A stretch of 64,000 nucleotides of DNA from Luteimonas salinisoli (GTDB lineage: Bacteria > Pseudomonadota > Gammaproteobacteria > Xanthomonadales > Xanthomonadaceae), in contig NZ_JACCKA010000091.1 of the NCBI RefSeq assembly GCF_013425525.1, positions 150,899-214,898 of the forward strand, written 5' to 3'. How positions within the stretch are numbered: position 1 is the first letter of the stretch; each line of letters begins with the position of its first letter. Below, piece after piece: positions 56,276 through 64,000 of the stretch. The position numbers were made by a program, and so were the translations under genes. Below the pieces are notes generated by a model that had not been told where the DNA came from, ran no database searches, and saw only the letters and a list, made by a program, of their open reading frames with translations.

Positions 56276-56881
56276 ATGGACACCACCGACGACCTGCACG
56301 CGGAAGCCCTGGCCACCTTCGATGCGCTGTTCGAACAGGCGCAGTCCGCGGGCGAGCCCGACCGCACCGCCATGACCGTCGCCACCGCGGCGCTCGACGC
56401 CCGGCCCTCGGCGCGCATCGTCCTGCTCAAGGCGCACGACGCACGCGGCTTCGTCTTCTACACCCACTTGGACGGACGAAAGGGACGCGAGCTGCAGGCC
56501 AACCCGCATGCCGCGCTGCTGTTCCACTGGCCGCGGGTGCGCGGCGGGGTGCAGGTGCGGATCGAGGGTCCGGTGGCGATCGTCGACGACGCCGAGGCCG
56601 ATGCCTACTTCGCCACCCGGCCGCGCGGCAGCCAGCTCGGCGCCTGGGCCTCGCGGCAGTCCGAGCCGCTGGAGTCGCGCGAGGCGTTCGAGCGCGGCCT
56701 GGCCGACCGCGAGCGGGAGTTCGAGGGGCGCGAAGTGCCGCGTCCGCCGCGCTGGACCGGGCTGCGCGTGCGCCCGGAGCGGATCGAGTTCTGGTACGCC
56801 GGCGGCCACCGCCTGCACGAGCGCCACGCCTACGCATGCGACCGCGCCGGCGAATGGTCGAAGCGGATGCTGTATCCGTGA
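56276..56881 (+). CDS. pdxH: Pyridoxamine 5'-phosphate oxidase
   Basis: 201 residues (E. coli 218). FMN-binding [31 protein letters not shown], then [23 protein letters not shown], and the C-terminal [24 protein letters not shown]. It oxidises pyridoxamine or pyridoxine phosphate to pyridoxal phosphate. The ATG at 56276 is 17 bases from the divergent kinase ATG. The yggS gene, which handles the same cofactor, lies 3 kb away. Confidence 0.95.
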   Translation: MDTTDDLHAEALATFDALFEQAQSAGEPDRTAMTVATAALDARPSARIVLLKAHDARGFVFYTHLDGRKGRELQANPHAALLFHWPRVRGGVQVRIEGPVAIVDDAEADAYFATRPRGSQLGAWASRQSEPLESREAFERGLADREREFEGREVPRPPRWTGLRVRPERIEFWYAGGHRLHERHAYACDRAGEWSKRMLYP

Positions 56882-56928
56882 AAAGCCGTGATGACCGGCC
56901 CTCGGCTGTTGAAGAGCCGTCATTGGCG

Positions 56929-57801
56929 ATGGGTGATCCGAAAGTACGGGAAGCTGCCCCTGCCGACGCATCACCGATCGCCAATCGCCAATCACGGCGG
57001 CCCATCGGGCCGCAGCGCATCGTCTGCCTGACCGAGGAGCCGACCGAGACGCTGTACGCGCTCGGCGAGCAGGATCGCATCGTCGGCATCAGCGGGTTCA
57101 CCGTACGCCCGCCGCGGGCGCGGCGCGAGAAGCCCAAGGTGAGCGCCTTCACCAGCGCCAAGATCGGCGAAATCCTGAAGCTGAAGCCCGACCTGGCGAT
57201 CGGTTTCTCGGACATCCAGGCCGACATCGCCGCCGAGCTGGTCCGCCACGGCGTGGAGGTGTGGATCAGCAACCACCGCAGCGTCGAGGGCATTCTCGAC
57301 TACGTGCGCCGGCTCGGCGCACTGGTCGGCGCCGCGTCGCGCGCCGAAGCGTACGCGGACGAGCTGCGGCGCGGGCTCGAGGCGGTCGAAGCGCAGTCGG
57401 CCGGGCTGCCGAGGCGACCGCGGGTGTATTTCGAGGAATGGGACGACCCGCCGATCACCGGCATCCGCTGGGTCGCGGAGCTGGTCCGCATCGCCGGTGG
57501 CGACGACGTCTTCCCGGAACTGTCGGTCGAATCGCTGGCGAAGCAGCGCATCCTCGCCGACGCCACCGAGGTGGTGCGCCGCGCGCCGGACATCGTGCTC
57601 GGGTCGTGGTGCGGCAAGCGTTTCCGGCCGGAGAAGGTGGCGGCGCGCCCGGGCTGGGAAGCGATACCGGCGGTGCGCGACGGCGAACTGCACGAGATCA
57701 AGTCGCCGCTGATCCTGCAGCCCGGCCCGGCGGCGCTGACCGACGGCGTGCGCGCCATCGCCGCCATCGTCCAGGCCTGGTCGCAACGCAACCCCCTGTA
57801 G
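56929..57801 (+). CDS. Cobalamin-binding protein (BtuF-like), no signal peptide
   Basis: 290 residues from ATG 56929; a GTG at 56878 is another option. From RIVCLTEEPTETLYALGEQDRIVGIS onward it is a normal periplasmic-binding-protein class III (BtuF/FhuD) fold, with the helix-linker and LVRIAGGDDVFPELSVESL. There is no hydrophobic signal, so it would act in the cytoplasm, unlike E. coli BtuF. The start region (56910-56995) contains an inverted repeat (TTGGCGAT and its complement), which suggests the N-terminus may have been altered by a repeat insertion. Its ligand is inferred from the family only. Confidence 0.75.
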   Translation: MGDPKVREAAPADASPIANRQSRRPIGPQRIVCLTEEPTETLYALGEQDRIVGISGFTVRPPRARREKPKVSAFTSAKIGEILKLKPDLAIGFSDIQADIAAELVRHGVEVWISNHRSVEGILDYVRRLGALVGAASRAEAYADELRRGLEAVEAQSAGLPRRPRVYFEEWDDPPITGIRWVAELVRIAGGDDVFPELSVESLAKQRILADATEVVRRAPDIVLGSWCGKRFRPEKVAARPGWEAIPAVRDGELHEIKSPLILQPGPAALTDGVRAIAAIVQAWSQRNPL

Positions 57802-57833
57802 GAGCGGCCCATGGCCGCGAAAGCCGCGGGAGG
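57801..57833 (+). repeat. GTAGGAGCGG-type repeat, copy 2
   Basis: Starts GTAGGAGCGGCCCATGGCCG, continues CGAAAGCCGCGGG, and is an exact 33-base match to 53302-53334 in the other orientation. It begins in the stop codon of the BtuF-like gene. Downstream, GGCGATTCCCGGC occurs twice (near 57850 and 57895). The rest of 57834-58034 shows nothing else. Confidence 0.75.
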
Positions 57834-58034
57834 CTCCGCCGGGGCCGATGGCGATTCCCGGCATGCCCCCGTGCACGGCACCGCCGAGGCGTCCGGCGAT
57901 TCCCGGCTGGCCGCCCCATGTTCGGAGCACTGTCGGCGAGCCCCGAGATCGGCGGCGCTGTGCGCGACGCCGCCGCGGCTTCCCGTTCCGTCCGCGGCCT
58001 GCGATCATCCCGGTCCCCACACCGGAGCCCGCCG

Positions 58035-58430
58035 ATGAACCAGGCCGCCATGCAGGATTTCGCCAGGCTGCTGCTGCGCGTCACGCTGGGCGTGCTGGTG
58101 CTGCTGCACGGCATCGCCAAGCTGCGCCACGGCCTGGACGGCGTGGAGGCGCTGCTGCAGATGCGCGGTTGGCCGACCTTCCTGGCGTACGGGGCGCTGA
58201 TCGGCGAGGTGCTGGCGCCGCTGATGCTGATCGCCGGTTTCCATGCGCGCATCGGCGGGGTGCTGGTAGCGGTGAACATGCTGGCGGCCGTGCTGCTCGC
58301 GCACCTGGGCGAACTCGGCCGGCTGAACGGCCAGGGCGGCTGGGCGCTCGAGCTGCAGGCGATGTTCCTGGTCGCGGCGGTCGCCGTGGCGCTGCTGGGG
58401 CCGGGACGGTTCTCGATCAACCACCGCTAG
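58035..58430 (+). CDS. DoxX family membrane protein
   Basis: 131 residues, four transmembrane helices. Opening LLLRVTLGVLVLLHGIAKLRHGLDGVEALL and central LIGEVLAPLMLIAGFHARIGGVLVAVNML are typical of the DoxX/YphA group. It is an inner-membrane protein; members are linked to quinone or thiol redox stress, but the function here is unproven. It stands alone and faces the DUF4426 gene across a hairpin at 58440-58457. Confidence 0.92.
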   Translation: MNQAAMQDFARLLLRVTLGVLVLLHGIAKLRHGLDGVEALLQMRGWPTFLAYGALIGEVLAPLMLIAGFHARIGGVLVAVNMLAAVLLAHLGELGRLNGQGGWALELQAMFLVAAVAVALLGPGRFSINHR

Positions 58431-58439
58431 GGTCCCGTC

Positions 58440-58457
58440 CCGCGGTGCCTACCGCGG
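58440..58457. terminator. Hairpin between convergent genes
   Basis: CCGCGGT (58440-58446), loop GCCT, ACCGCGG (58451-58457). A 7-base perfect stem sits 9 bases after the DoxX stop and spans the stop codon of the opposing DUF4426 gene. There is no T-run, so it may stabilise 3' ends rather than terminate. Confidence 0.35.
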
Positions 58458-58934
58458 ATGGATGTCGCGGCTGAAGCGCAGGTCCGAGCGCGCGCCGTCC
58501 TCCTGCACGATCTCCAGGTCGAAGCGCAGCGTGTCCGGCGGCACGACGCGCACGATGCCTACGTAGTCGATCAGCGCGCCGTCGGGACCGTCGCCGCTGC
58601 GCAGCTCGCGCAGCTCGATCGGCTGCCGCACGCCGCGCAGGTCGATGGCATTGCCGCTCACCACCGCGGGAACCGAGGTCTCCTGCATCTCCGGCCCCCG
58701 GCGCAGGCCGACCATCAGCAGCACGCTGTGTGCGCTGCGCTCGATGCCGTACTCGCTGGCCATCGCCTCGCCGAGGTCGAGCGTGGGAATCACGTGGGCG
58801 CGGATGGTGACCTCGCCCGTGCGCAACACGGCTTCCTGGTGGGTCTGGCCGCCGCGCTCCGGCGGCGGGGCGGGGGCGCCGCAGGCGGACAGGCCGAGTG
58901 CGGCGGCCAGCAGGACGGCGCCCGAAGCCCCCAC
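58449..58934 (-). CDS. DUF4426-domain lipoprotein
   Basis: 161 residues from a GTG at 58934, which yields GASGAVLLAAALGLSAC, a clean lipobox; no ATG is close by. The mature part matches the DUF4426 plan: VTIRAHVIPTLDLGEAMASEYGIERSAHSVLLMVGL, then SGNAIDLRGVRQPIELREL and DTLRFDLEIVQEDGARSDLRFSRDIHP. It is an envelope lipoprotein of unknown function. The same orientation as proC (182 bases upstream) and a conserved placement beside it in this group suggest a shared unit. The start is uncertain. Confidence 0.75.
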   Translation of the reverse strand: MGASGAVLLAAALGLSACGAPAPPPERGGQTHQEAVLRTGEVTIRAHVIPTLDLGEAMASEYGIERSAHSVLLMVGLRRGPEMQETSVPAVVSGNAIDLRGVRQPIELRELRSGDGPDGALIDYVGIVRVVPPDTLRFDLEIVQEDGARSDLRFSRDIHPR

Positions 58935-59115
58935 GCGGCGGGATGCGGATGGGTCGGACCGTGCCGGAGCGGCGATGCCGCGGATGCGCCGGGACGACTC
59001 CAGCGCCGCAACCGAAAGACCGGCGGGACTTGCGATTCCCGGCCGACGCCGGACCTCATCCCGCGGGAAGGGCCGGTCCGGGGCCGCGATCGCGGCCTGG
59101 CCCCGGCCCGGTCCG

Positions 59116-59958
59116 CTAGTCATTGGCCGCCGCCAGCTCGCGGCCGCGCGTCGCGGCGTTGCGGATCGCGCGCGCCGCCAGGGCGCGCAGACCGCCGGAT
59201 TCGAAGGTCTCCACCGCGGCCTGGGTGGTGCCGCCCGGCGAAGTGACGCGCCGGCGCAGTTCGGCGGGTGCCTCGCCGGACTCGGTGAGCATGCGCGCGG
59301 CACCCAGGATGGTCTGCAGCACCAGGGTGCGCGCCGCCTCCGGTTCCAGGCCCTCGGCGATGCCGGCTTCCTCCATCGCCTCGGCAAGCAGGAACACGTA
59401 GGCAGGCCCGCTGCCGGACACCGCGGTCACCGCGTCCATCGTCGCCTCGTCGTCGATCCACACCGTTTCCCCGGCCGAGGACAGCAGCGCCTGCGCGCGT
59501 TCGCGGCCGGCGCCATCGACCCGCGGGTTGGCGTACAGGCCGGTGACCCCCGCGCCGAGCAGTGCGGGCGTGTTGGGCATGGCGCGCACCACCGCCGTGT
59601 CGCCCCCGAGCCAGCGGTCGAGCTGGATCGAGGTGATGCCGGCGGCCACCGAAACCACGGTGGGCCTCTCCGCCTGGGCGCGCGGCGCCAGCGTGGTGCA
59701 GACCTCGCGCATCACCTGCGGCTTGACCGCGAGCATCCACAGCGAGGCGCCGGCGGCGGCCTCGGCCGCGTCGGCGAACACCGTCACCCCGAAATCCGCC
59801 GCCAGCGCCCGGCGCGCGGCCTCGTTGGGGTCGGCGACGCGGACGTCGCCGGCCGCGGCGCCGCGAGCGATCATGCCGCCGATCAGGCTGCGGGCCATGT
59901 TGCCGCCGCCGATGAACGCGACGGTGCCGGAAGAAGGGCTGGGTACGGATGTCGTCAT
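59116..59958 (-). CDS. proC: Pyrroline-5-carboxylate reductase
   Basis: 280 residues (E. coli 269). NADPH-binding VAFIGGGNMARSLIGGMIARG (residues 13-33), LAVKPQVMREV, VVSVAAGITSIQL, AMPNTPALLGAG, and the signature SGSGPAYVFLLAEAMEEAGI...TVTSPGGTT. It makes proline from pyrroline-5-carboxylate. The ATG at 59958 is the natural start; the 245 bases beyond it up to yggS show no gene. Confidence 0.95.
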   Translation of the reverse strand: MTTSVPSPSSGTVAFIGGGNMARSLIGGMIARGAAAGDVRVADPNEAARRALAADFGVTVFADAAEAAAGASLWMLAVKPQVMREVCTTLAPRAQAERPTVVSVAAGITSIQLDRWLGGDTAVVRAMPNTPALLGAGVTGLYANPRVDGAGRERAQALLSSAGETVWIDDEATMDAVTAVSGSGPAYVFLLAEAMEEAGIAEGLEPEAARTLVLQTILGAARMLTESGEAPAELRRRVTSPGGTTQAAVETFESGGLRALAARAIRNAATRGRELAAAND

Positions 59959-60204
59959 GGCGGCTCCTGCGCAGTGGGGCCCGCCAGCCTAGCGGAACGG
60001 GCATCGGATCGCAGGCAGGACGCCGTTTTCCCGGGCGCGGTTGCGATCCGGTCGCCCCTGCCGCACAGGCGGCGTTCTGGTCCCTGTTTCCTCGCATGCG
60101 GCGGAGAGGGCCGGTTGGTGGGCAGGTGTTCTCAAGACACCGCTGTCGCGAATCGATCGCGCACCAAGGGCGACGACGGCGGGTGACCGATGGCCTGGCA
60201 GGTC

Positions 60205-60933
60205 CTATTCGGCGCGCGCCCGCGTCGCATTGTCGGGCGGCCGCGGCCCGAACAGCGCCGTTCCCACCCGCACCAGGGTCGCCCCTTCCGCGATGGCTTC
60301 CTCGAGGTCGTCGCTCATCCCCATCGACAGCGTGTCGGCCTGCGGATACTCGGCGGCCAGGGCTTCGAACGCCGCGCGCATCCGCGCGAACGCGGCGCGG
60401 CGGCGCTCCGGCTGCGGGTGCGGCGCGGGAATGGCCATCAGCCCGCGCAGCGCCAGCCGCGGCTGCGCCGCGATGGCGTCGGCCAGCCCCGGCACGTCCT
60501 CTGGACGGCAGCCGTGCTTGCTCTCCTCGTCGTCGATGTTGACCTGCACCAGCACGTTCAGCGGCGCCCGTTCAGCCGGGCGATGGCGCGCCAGCGCCGC
60601 CACCAGCCTGGGCCGGTCCACGGTCTGCACCCAGTCGAACAGTTCCGCGGCCTGGCGCGCCTTGTTCGACTGCAGGTGGCCGATCAGATGCCATTCGATG
60701 GGCCCGTCCGCCAGCGCTGCGGCCTTGGCGGCCGCCTCCTGCACGTAGTTCTCGCCGAACGCCGGGCGCGGCTCGCCGGCCGCCAGGCGCAGGGCGCACA
60801 GCGCGGCGAGCTCGCTGGCGTCGCGGGTCTTGCCCACCGCCAGCAGCTGCGGCACTGGCCGGTCGGCCCGGCGGGCGGCGTTAACGATCCTGAGCGTCAC
60901 GGCCTGCAGCCGCTGGGCGGTGTCCTGGGGCAT
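60205..60933 (-). CDS. yggS: PLP homeostasis protein (YggS/PLPBP)
   Basis: 242 residues (E. coli YggS 234). The PLP lysine is in LLAVGKTRDASELAAL; FGENYVQEAAAKAAAL, EWHLIGHLQSNKARQA and LSMGMSDDLEEAIAEGATLVRVGTALFG are all family signatures. It buffers pyridoxal phosphate in the cytoplasm. It is divergent from pilT, as is common beside pilT and proC. Confidence 0.95.
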   Translation of the reverse strand: MPQDTAQRLQAVTLRIVNAARRADRPVPQLLAVGKTRDASELAALCALRLAAGEPRPAFGENYVQEAAAKAAALADGPIEWHLIGHLQSNKARQAAELFDWVQTVDRPRLVAALARHRPAERAPLNVLVQVNIDDEESKHGCRPEDVPGLADAIAAQPRLALRGLMAIPAPHPQPERRRAAFARMRAAFEALAAEYPQADTLSMGMSDDLEEAIAEGATLVRVGTALFGPRPPDNATRARAE

Positions 60934-60979
60934 GCGGCGGTTTCCGGTGCGCGGCGTTCATGGTACTGCGGGGCTGGAT

Positions 60980-61005
60980 TTGTGACGCGAGTAGGGGGCT
61001 ATACT
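60980..61005 (+). promoter_or_regulatory. Candidate pilT promoter
   Basis: TATACT (61000-61005) is a good -10, preceded by TTGTGA (60980-60985) with a short 14-base spacer. It is 80 bases before the pilT start. The short spacing makes the -35 doubtful. Confidence 0.35.
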
Positions 61006-61085
61006 GCGCTCCGGGGGTAGTCTGGGCCGGTCTCGAGGCCGCGCCAGGCGCTATCGACACGTACATTGCTGTGCAGGGGACACGC

Positions 61086-62123
61086 ATGGATATCGCCGAA
61101 CTGTTGGCGTTCTCGGTCAAGAACAAGGCATCGGACCTGCATCTGTCGGCGGGCCTGCCGCCGATGATCCGCGTCGATGGCGACGTGCGCCGGATCAACA
61201 TCCCGGCGCTGGACCACAAGCAGGTGCACGCGCTGGTCTACGACATCATGTCGGACAAGCAGCGCCGCGACTACGAGGAATTCCTCGAGGTCGACTTCTC
61301 GTTCGAGATCCCGGGCCTGGCGCGCTTCCGCGTCAACGCCTTCAACCAGAACCGCGGTGCCGGCGCGGTGTTCCGTACCGTGCCCTCCGAGGTGCTGACC
61401 CTCGAGGATCTCGGCTGCCCGGCGATCTTCCGGCAGCTGATCGACCAGCCGCAGGGACTGATCCTGGTGACCGGCCCGACCGGCTCGGGCAAGTCCACCA
61501 CCCTGGCGGCGATGCTCGACCACATCAACAAGAACGAGTACGGGCACATCCTCTCGGTGGAGGACCCGATCGAGTTCGTGCACACCTCGCAGAAGTGCCT
61601 GATCAACCAGCGCGAGGTGCACCGCGACACCCACGGCTTCAACGAGGCGCTGCGCTCGGCGCTGCGCGAGGACCCGGACTACATCCTGGTCGGCGAAATG
61701 CGCGACATCGAGACCATCCGCCTGGCGCTGACCGCCGCCGAGACCGGCCACCTGGTGTTCGCCACCCTGCACACCTCCAGCGCGGCCAAGACCATCGACC
61801 GCATCATCGACGTGTTCCCCGCCGGCGAGAAGCCCATGGTGCGCTCGATGCTGTCCGAGTCGCTGCGCGCGGTGATCAGCCAGGCGCTGCTGAAGAAGGT
61901 GGGCGGCGGCCGTACCGCCGCCTGGGAAATCATGGTCGGCACCCCCGCCATCCGCAACCTGATCCGCGAGGACAAGGTGGCGCAGATGTACTCGGCCATC
62001 CAGACCGGCCAGTCGGTGGGCATGATGACCCTCGACCAGCACCTGCAGGACCTGGTCAAGCGCGGCCTGGTCACGCGCGCGCAGGCCAAGGACTATGCGA
62101 AAGACAAGCGCCTTTTCGAATGA
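61086..62123 (+). CDS. pilT: Type IV pilus retraction ATPase PilT
   Basis: 345 residues (344 in Pseudomonas aeruginosa). Walker A GPTGSGKST at about 130-138, the Asp box LSVEDPIEFVH, the Walker B/His box (ILVGEMRDIETIRLALTAAETGHLVFATLHT), and the C-terminal AIRNLIREDK retraction motif. The hexamer disassembles the pilus and powers twitching motility, DNA uptake and surface sensing. The start at 61086 (MDIAELLAFSVKNKASDLH) is the family start. Its stop lies inside a perfect 14-base hairpin. Confidence 0.97.
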   Translation: MDIAELLAFSVKNKASDLHLSAGLPPMIRVDGDVRRINIPALDHKQVHALVYDIMSDKQRRDYEEFLEVDFSFEIPGLARFRVNAFNQNRGAGAVFRTVPSEVLTLEDLGCPAIFRQLIDQPQGLILVTGPTGSGKSTTLAAMLDHINKNEYGHILSVEDPIEFVHTSQKCLINQREVHRDTHGFNEALRSALREDPDYILVGEMRDIETIRLALTAAETGHLVFATLHTSSAAKTIDRIIDVFPAGEKPMVRSMLSESLRAVISQALLKKVGGGRTAAWEIMVGTPAIRNLIREDKVAQMYSAIQTGQSVGMMTLDQHLQDLVKRGLVTRAQAKDYAKDKRLFE

Positions 62124-62137
62124 TCGAAAAGGCGCTT
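62106..62137 (+). repeat. Perfect hairpin spanning the pilT stop codon
   Basis: AAGCGCCTTTTCGA (62106-62119), loop ATGA containing the pilT stop, and TCGAAAAGGCGCTT (62124-62137). The 14-base stem is fully complementary. There is no following T-tract, so it is likelier to stabilise or tune the pilT-pilU transcript than to end it. Between here and pilU lie short GGGAAT/ATTCCC repeats. Confidence 0.8.
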
Positions 62138-62261
62138 GAATCGGGAATAGAGAATCGCAACAGCCGAGAAGCGGGCGCCGGGCGCGCGGAAACGTCGAGA
62201 ACCAAGCTCCCGACGATTCCCGATTCCCCATTCCCGATTCCCGGCTCCGCAGGAGCCAGAT

Positions 62262-63392
62262 ATGAGCAGCATCGATTTCACCTCGTTCCTCAAGCTGATG
62301 GCGCACCAGAAGGCGTCGGACCTGTTCGTCACCGCCGGCATGCCGCCGTCGATCAAGGTCCACGGCAAGATCTCGCCGATCACCCAGAACCCGCTCACGC
62401 CGCAGCAGTCGCGCGACCTGGTGCTCAACGTGATGTCGCCGCCGCAGCGCGAGGAGTTCGAGAAGACCCACGAGTGCAACTTCGCCATCGGCGTCTCCGG
62501 CGTGGGCCGGTTCCGCGTGAGCTGCTTCTACCAGCGCAACCAGGTCGGCATGGTGCTGCGCCGGATCGAGACCAAGATCCCGACCATCGAGGAGCTCAAC
62601 CTGCCGCCGGTCATCAAGACCCTGGCGATGACCAAGCGCGGCATCATCATCTTCGTCGGCGCCACCGGCACCGGCAAGTCCACTTCGCTGGCCGCGATGA
62701 TCGGCTACCGCAACCACAACTCCACCGGGCACATCATCACCATCGAGGACCCGATCGAGTTCGTGCACAAGCACGAGGGCTGCATCATCACCCAGCGCGA
62801 GGTCGGCATCGACACCGACAGCTGGGAAAACGCGCTCAAGAACACCCTGCGCCAGGCGCCCGACGTGATCATGATCGGCGAGGTGCGCACCCGCGAGGGC
62901 ATGGACCACGCCATCGCCTTCGCCGAAACCGGCCACCTGGTGCTGTGCACCCTGCACGCCAACAACGCCAACCAGGCGATGGACCGCATCATCAACTTCT
63001 TCCCCGAAGACCGCCGCGGCCAGCTGCTGATGGATCTCTCGCTCAACCTCAAGGGCGTGGTCGCCCAGCAGCTGATCCCGACCCCGGACGGCAAGGGCCG
63101 CCGGGTGGCGATGGAGATCATGCTCGGCACCCCGCTGGTGCAGGACTACATCCGCGACGGCGAGATCCACAAGCTCAAGGACGTGATGAAGGAGTCCACC
63201 AACCTGGGCATGAAGACCTTCGACCAGGCCCTGTTCGAGCTCTACCAGGCCGGCGAGATCTCCTACGAGGACGCCCTGCGCTACGCCGACTCCGCCAACG
63301 AGGTGCGCCTGCGCATCAAGCTGGCCCAGGGCGGCGACGCCCGCACCCTCAGCCAGGGGCTGGACGGGGTGGAGGTCGCGGAGGCTAGCTGA
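62262..63392 (+). CDS. pilU: Type IV pilus retraction-associated ATPase PilU
   Basis: 376 residues. Walker A GATGTGKST (about 133-141), TIEDPIEFVHKHEGCIITQREVG, VIMIGEVRTREGMDHAIAFAETGHLVLCTLHANN, and LIPTPDGKGRRVAMEIMLGTP. The long C-terminus after YADSANEVRLRIKL is typical of PilU. It assists PilT in forced retraction. It follows pilT with a 138-base gap that contains a hairpin and short repeats. Confidence 0.96.
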   Translation: MSSIDFTSFLKLMAHQKASDLFVTAGMPPSIKVHGKISPITQNPLTPQQSRDLVLNVMSPPQREEFEKTHECNFAIGVSGVGRFRVSCFYQRNQVGMVLRRIETKIPTIEELNLPPVIKTLAMTKRGIIIFVGATGTGKSTSLAAMIGYRNHNSTGHIITIEDPIEFVHKHEGCIITQREVGIDTDSWENALKNTLRQAPDVIMIGEVRTREGMDHAIAFAETGHLVLCTLHANNANQAMDRIINFFPEDRRGQLLMDLSLNLKGVVAQQLIPTPDGKGRRVAMEIMLGTPLVQDYIRDGEIHKLKDVMKESTNLGMKTFDQALFELYQAGEISYEDALRYADSANEVRLRIKLAQGGDARTLSQGLDGVEVAEAS

Positions 63393-63496
63393 TTCTGCTA
63401 CCTATTCGGGAAAGGATTTCGGCATTGAAATCTGATTAGGCAGGGGTCGAACCCCCTGGACGCCTGGAGCACCCGCTCGTTTGCTCACAAGGAAGC

Positions 63497-64000
63497 ATGC
63501 AAATGCACGCTCGTTCGCTCGCTCTGATAGCGGTCGTATTCCTCTGGATGGCATCCTCTCTCCTGCCAGCAGTGGCCCAGGAAGCACCGCTCGACTACTG
63601 CGTGCAACGAACGAACCTCCAGCCCTATCAGAAGTGCTTCTCGAGCTTGCCGGAAGCAGAGGGCTTCATCAGGGAGCCAGGGCCGGGGCCTGCGTCGGTG
63701 AACCGGTACCTGGAGCGGGGGGAAGCCATACCTCTACAACTCGGAAGGCTCCACTATACCTACAGAATAAAGCCGCGCAGATACGAAAGATCTCTGGGGG
63801 ACTTCTACAGCTTGCACTTGAACTATGTAGGGGGCTCGCCCGCCAGGAACTGCAACCAGAATCCGGTCCCAGTTCCCGGCATTAATCACTTCGGGTGCGA
63901 TACGGAAGATGAGCTCAGGGCGAATGTCCTGGAAGGTTGGCCTTACTACAATGGTCCAGACATCGGGGCGCATTACGAGGGAGGTTGGACGGAAACGAAT
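63497..64000 (+). CDS. Secreted hypothetical protein, N-terminal part (runs off the window)
   Basis: 168 codons are visible, still open at base 64000. The ATG at 63497 has GGAAG just upstream. Residues 10-28 form a signal peptide (LIAVVFLWMASSLLPAVAQ). The mature part contains four cysteines and CVQRTNLQPYQKCFSSLPEAEGFI, a phrase reminiscent of the N-termini of large secreted proteins, but not enough for a call. GC content and codon use are clearly lower than in the rest of the window (many AGA, ATA, CTA-type codons), which suggests recent transfer. Confidence 0.65.
   Translation, partial: MQMHARSLALIAVVFLWMASSLLPAVAQEAPLDYCVQRTNLQPYQKCFSSLPEAEGFIREPGPGPASVNRYLERGEAIPLQLGRLHYTYRIKPRRYERSLGDFYSLHLNYVGGSPARNCNQNPVPVPGINHFGCDTEDELRANVLEGWPYYNGPDIGAHYEGGWTETN

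Noticed and set aside
63441-63458. CAGGGG-TCGAAC-CCCCTG hairpin that resembles a tRNA T-arm (reverse strand GGTTCGACC)
   Set aside because: No acceptor, D or anticodon arm can be folded around it, and the stem pairing does not fit T-arm positions; treated as a chance hairpin or, at most, an integration scar.

Overview
The window is about 64 kb of very GC-rich, densely coded DNA with genes on both strands. Several traits point to a gammaproteobacterium of the Lysobacteraceae (Xanthomonadaceae), in the Luteimonas/Lysobacter range. These are the SAM-I riboswitch in front of metX-metB-hom, the pilT-pilU pair, a long TonB-dependent receptor, GTAG-type REP elements, and a ligase-associated DNA repair cluster. 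The genus call is inference. No rRNA, tRNA, CRISPR array, insertion sequence or prophage is visible.

Layout. 1-2.4 kb: end of a multiheme cytochrome and an MtrB/PioB-like outer-membrane barrel. 2.4-7.3 kb: GMC oxidoreductase, chromate transporter, ATP/ADP-antiporter-like carrier, small membrane protein. 7.3-12.6 kb: acyl-CoA dehydrogenase FadE with a divergent TetR regulator, then GTP-type PEP carboxykinase. 12.9-18.8 kb: small secreted proteins, including a recent tandem duplicate pair, and a TonB-dependent receptor with a textbook terminator. 18.9-25.9 kb: Hsp33, MtgA, a GT2 glycosyltransferase, a CBS protein, an AsmA protein, and HlyIII flanked by two MliC-like lipoproteins. 26-30.3 kb: release factor 3, an M23 peptidase whose tail runs into a REP-like element, and a phytase-like lipoprotein. 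30.4-34 kb: the riboswitch-controlled methionine operon.

34-40.6 kb: lipoprotein pair, a decayed DUF1622 copy next to a macro-domain protein and an intact DUF1622 gene, serine deaminase, a glutaredoxin-like fusion protein, and a YceI-cytochrome b561-YceI operon. 40.7-47.9 kb: two tandem, closely related propeller-type hybrid histidine kinases. 48-51.7 kb: ligase-associated exonuclease, ATP-dependent DNA ligase and PdeM-like phosphoesterase. The Lhr-type helicase is absent from its expected place and the phosphoesterase active site is degenerate. 51.7-61 kb: housekeeping metabolism (hemE, aroB, aroK, dodecin, glycerate-kinase-like ATPase, pdxH, cobalamin-binding protein, DoxX, proC, yggS). 61-63.4 kb: type IV pilus retraction ATPases pilT and pilU. 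63.4 kb to the end: a secreted protein gene of clearly lower GC that runs off the window.

The most noteworthy items are the eroded Lhr repair cluster, the duplicated hybrid kinases, the glutaredoxin fusion, the tandem secreted paralogues, the DUF1622 duplication scar and several REP or hairpin elements. No wholly new system could be demonstrated from sequence alone.
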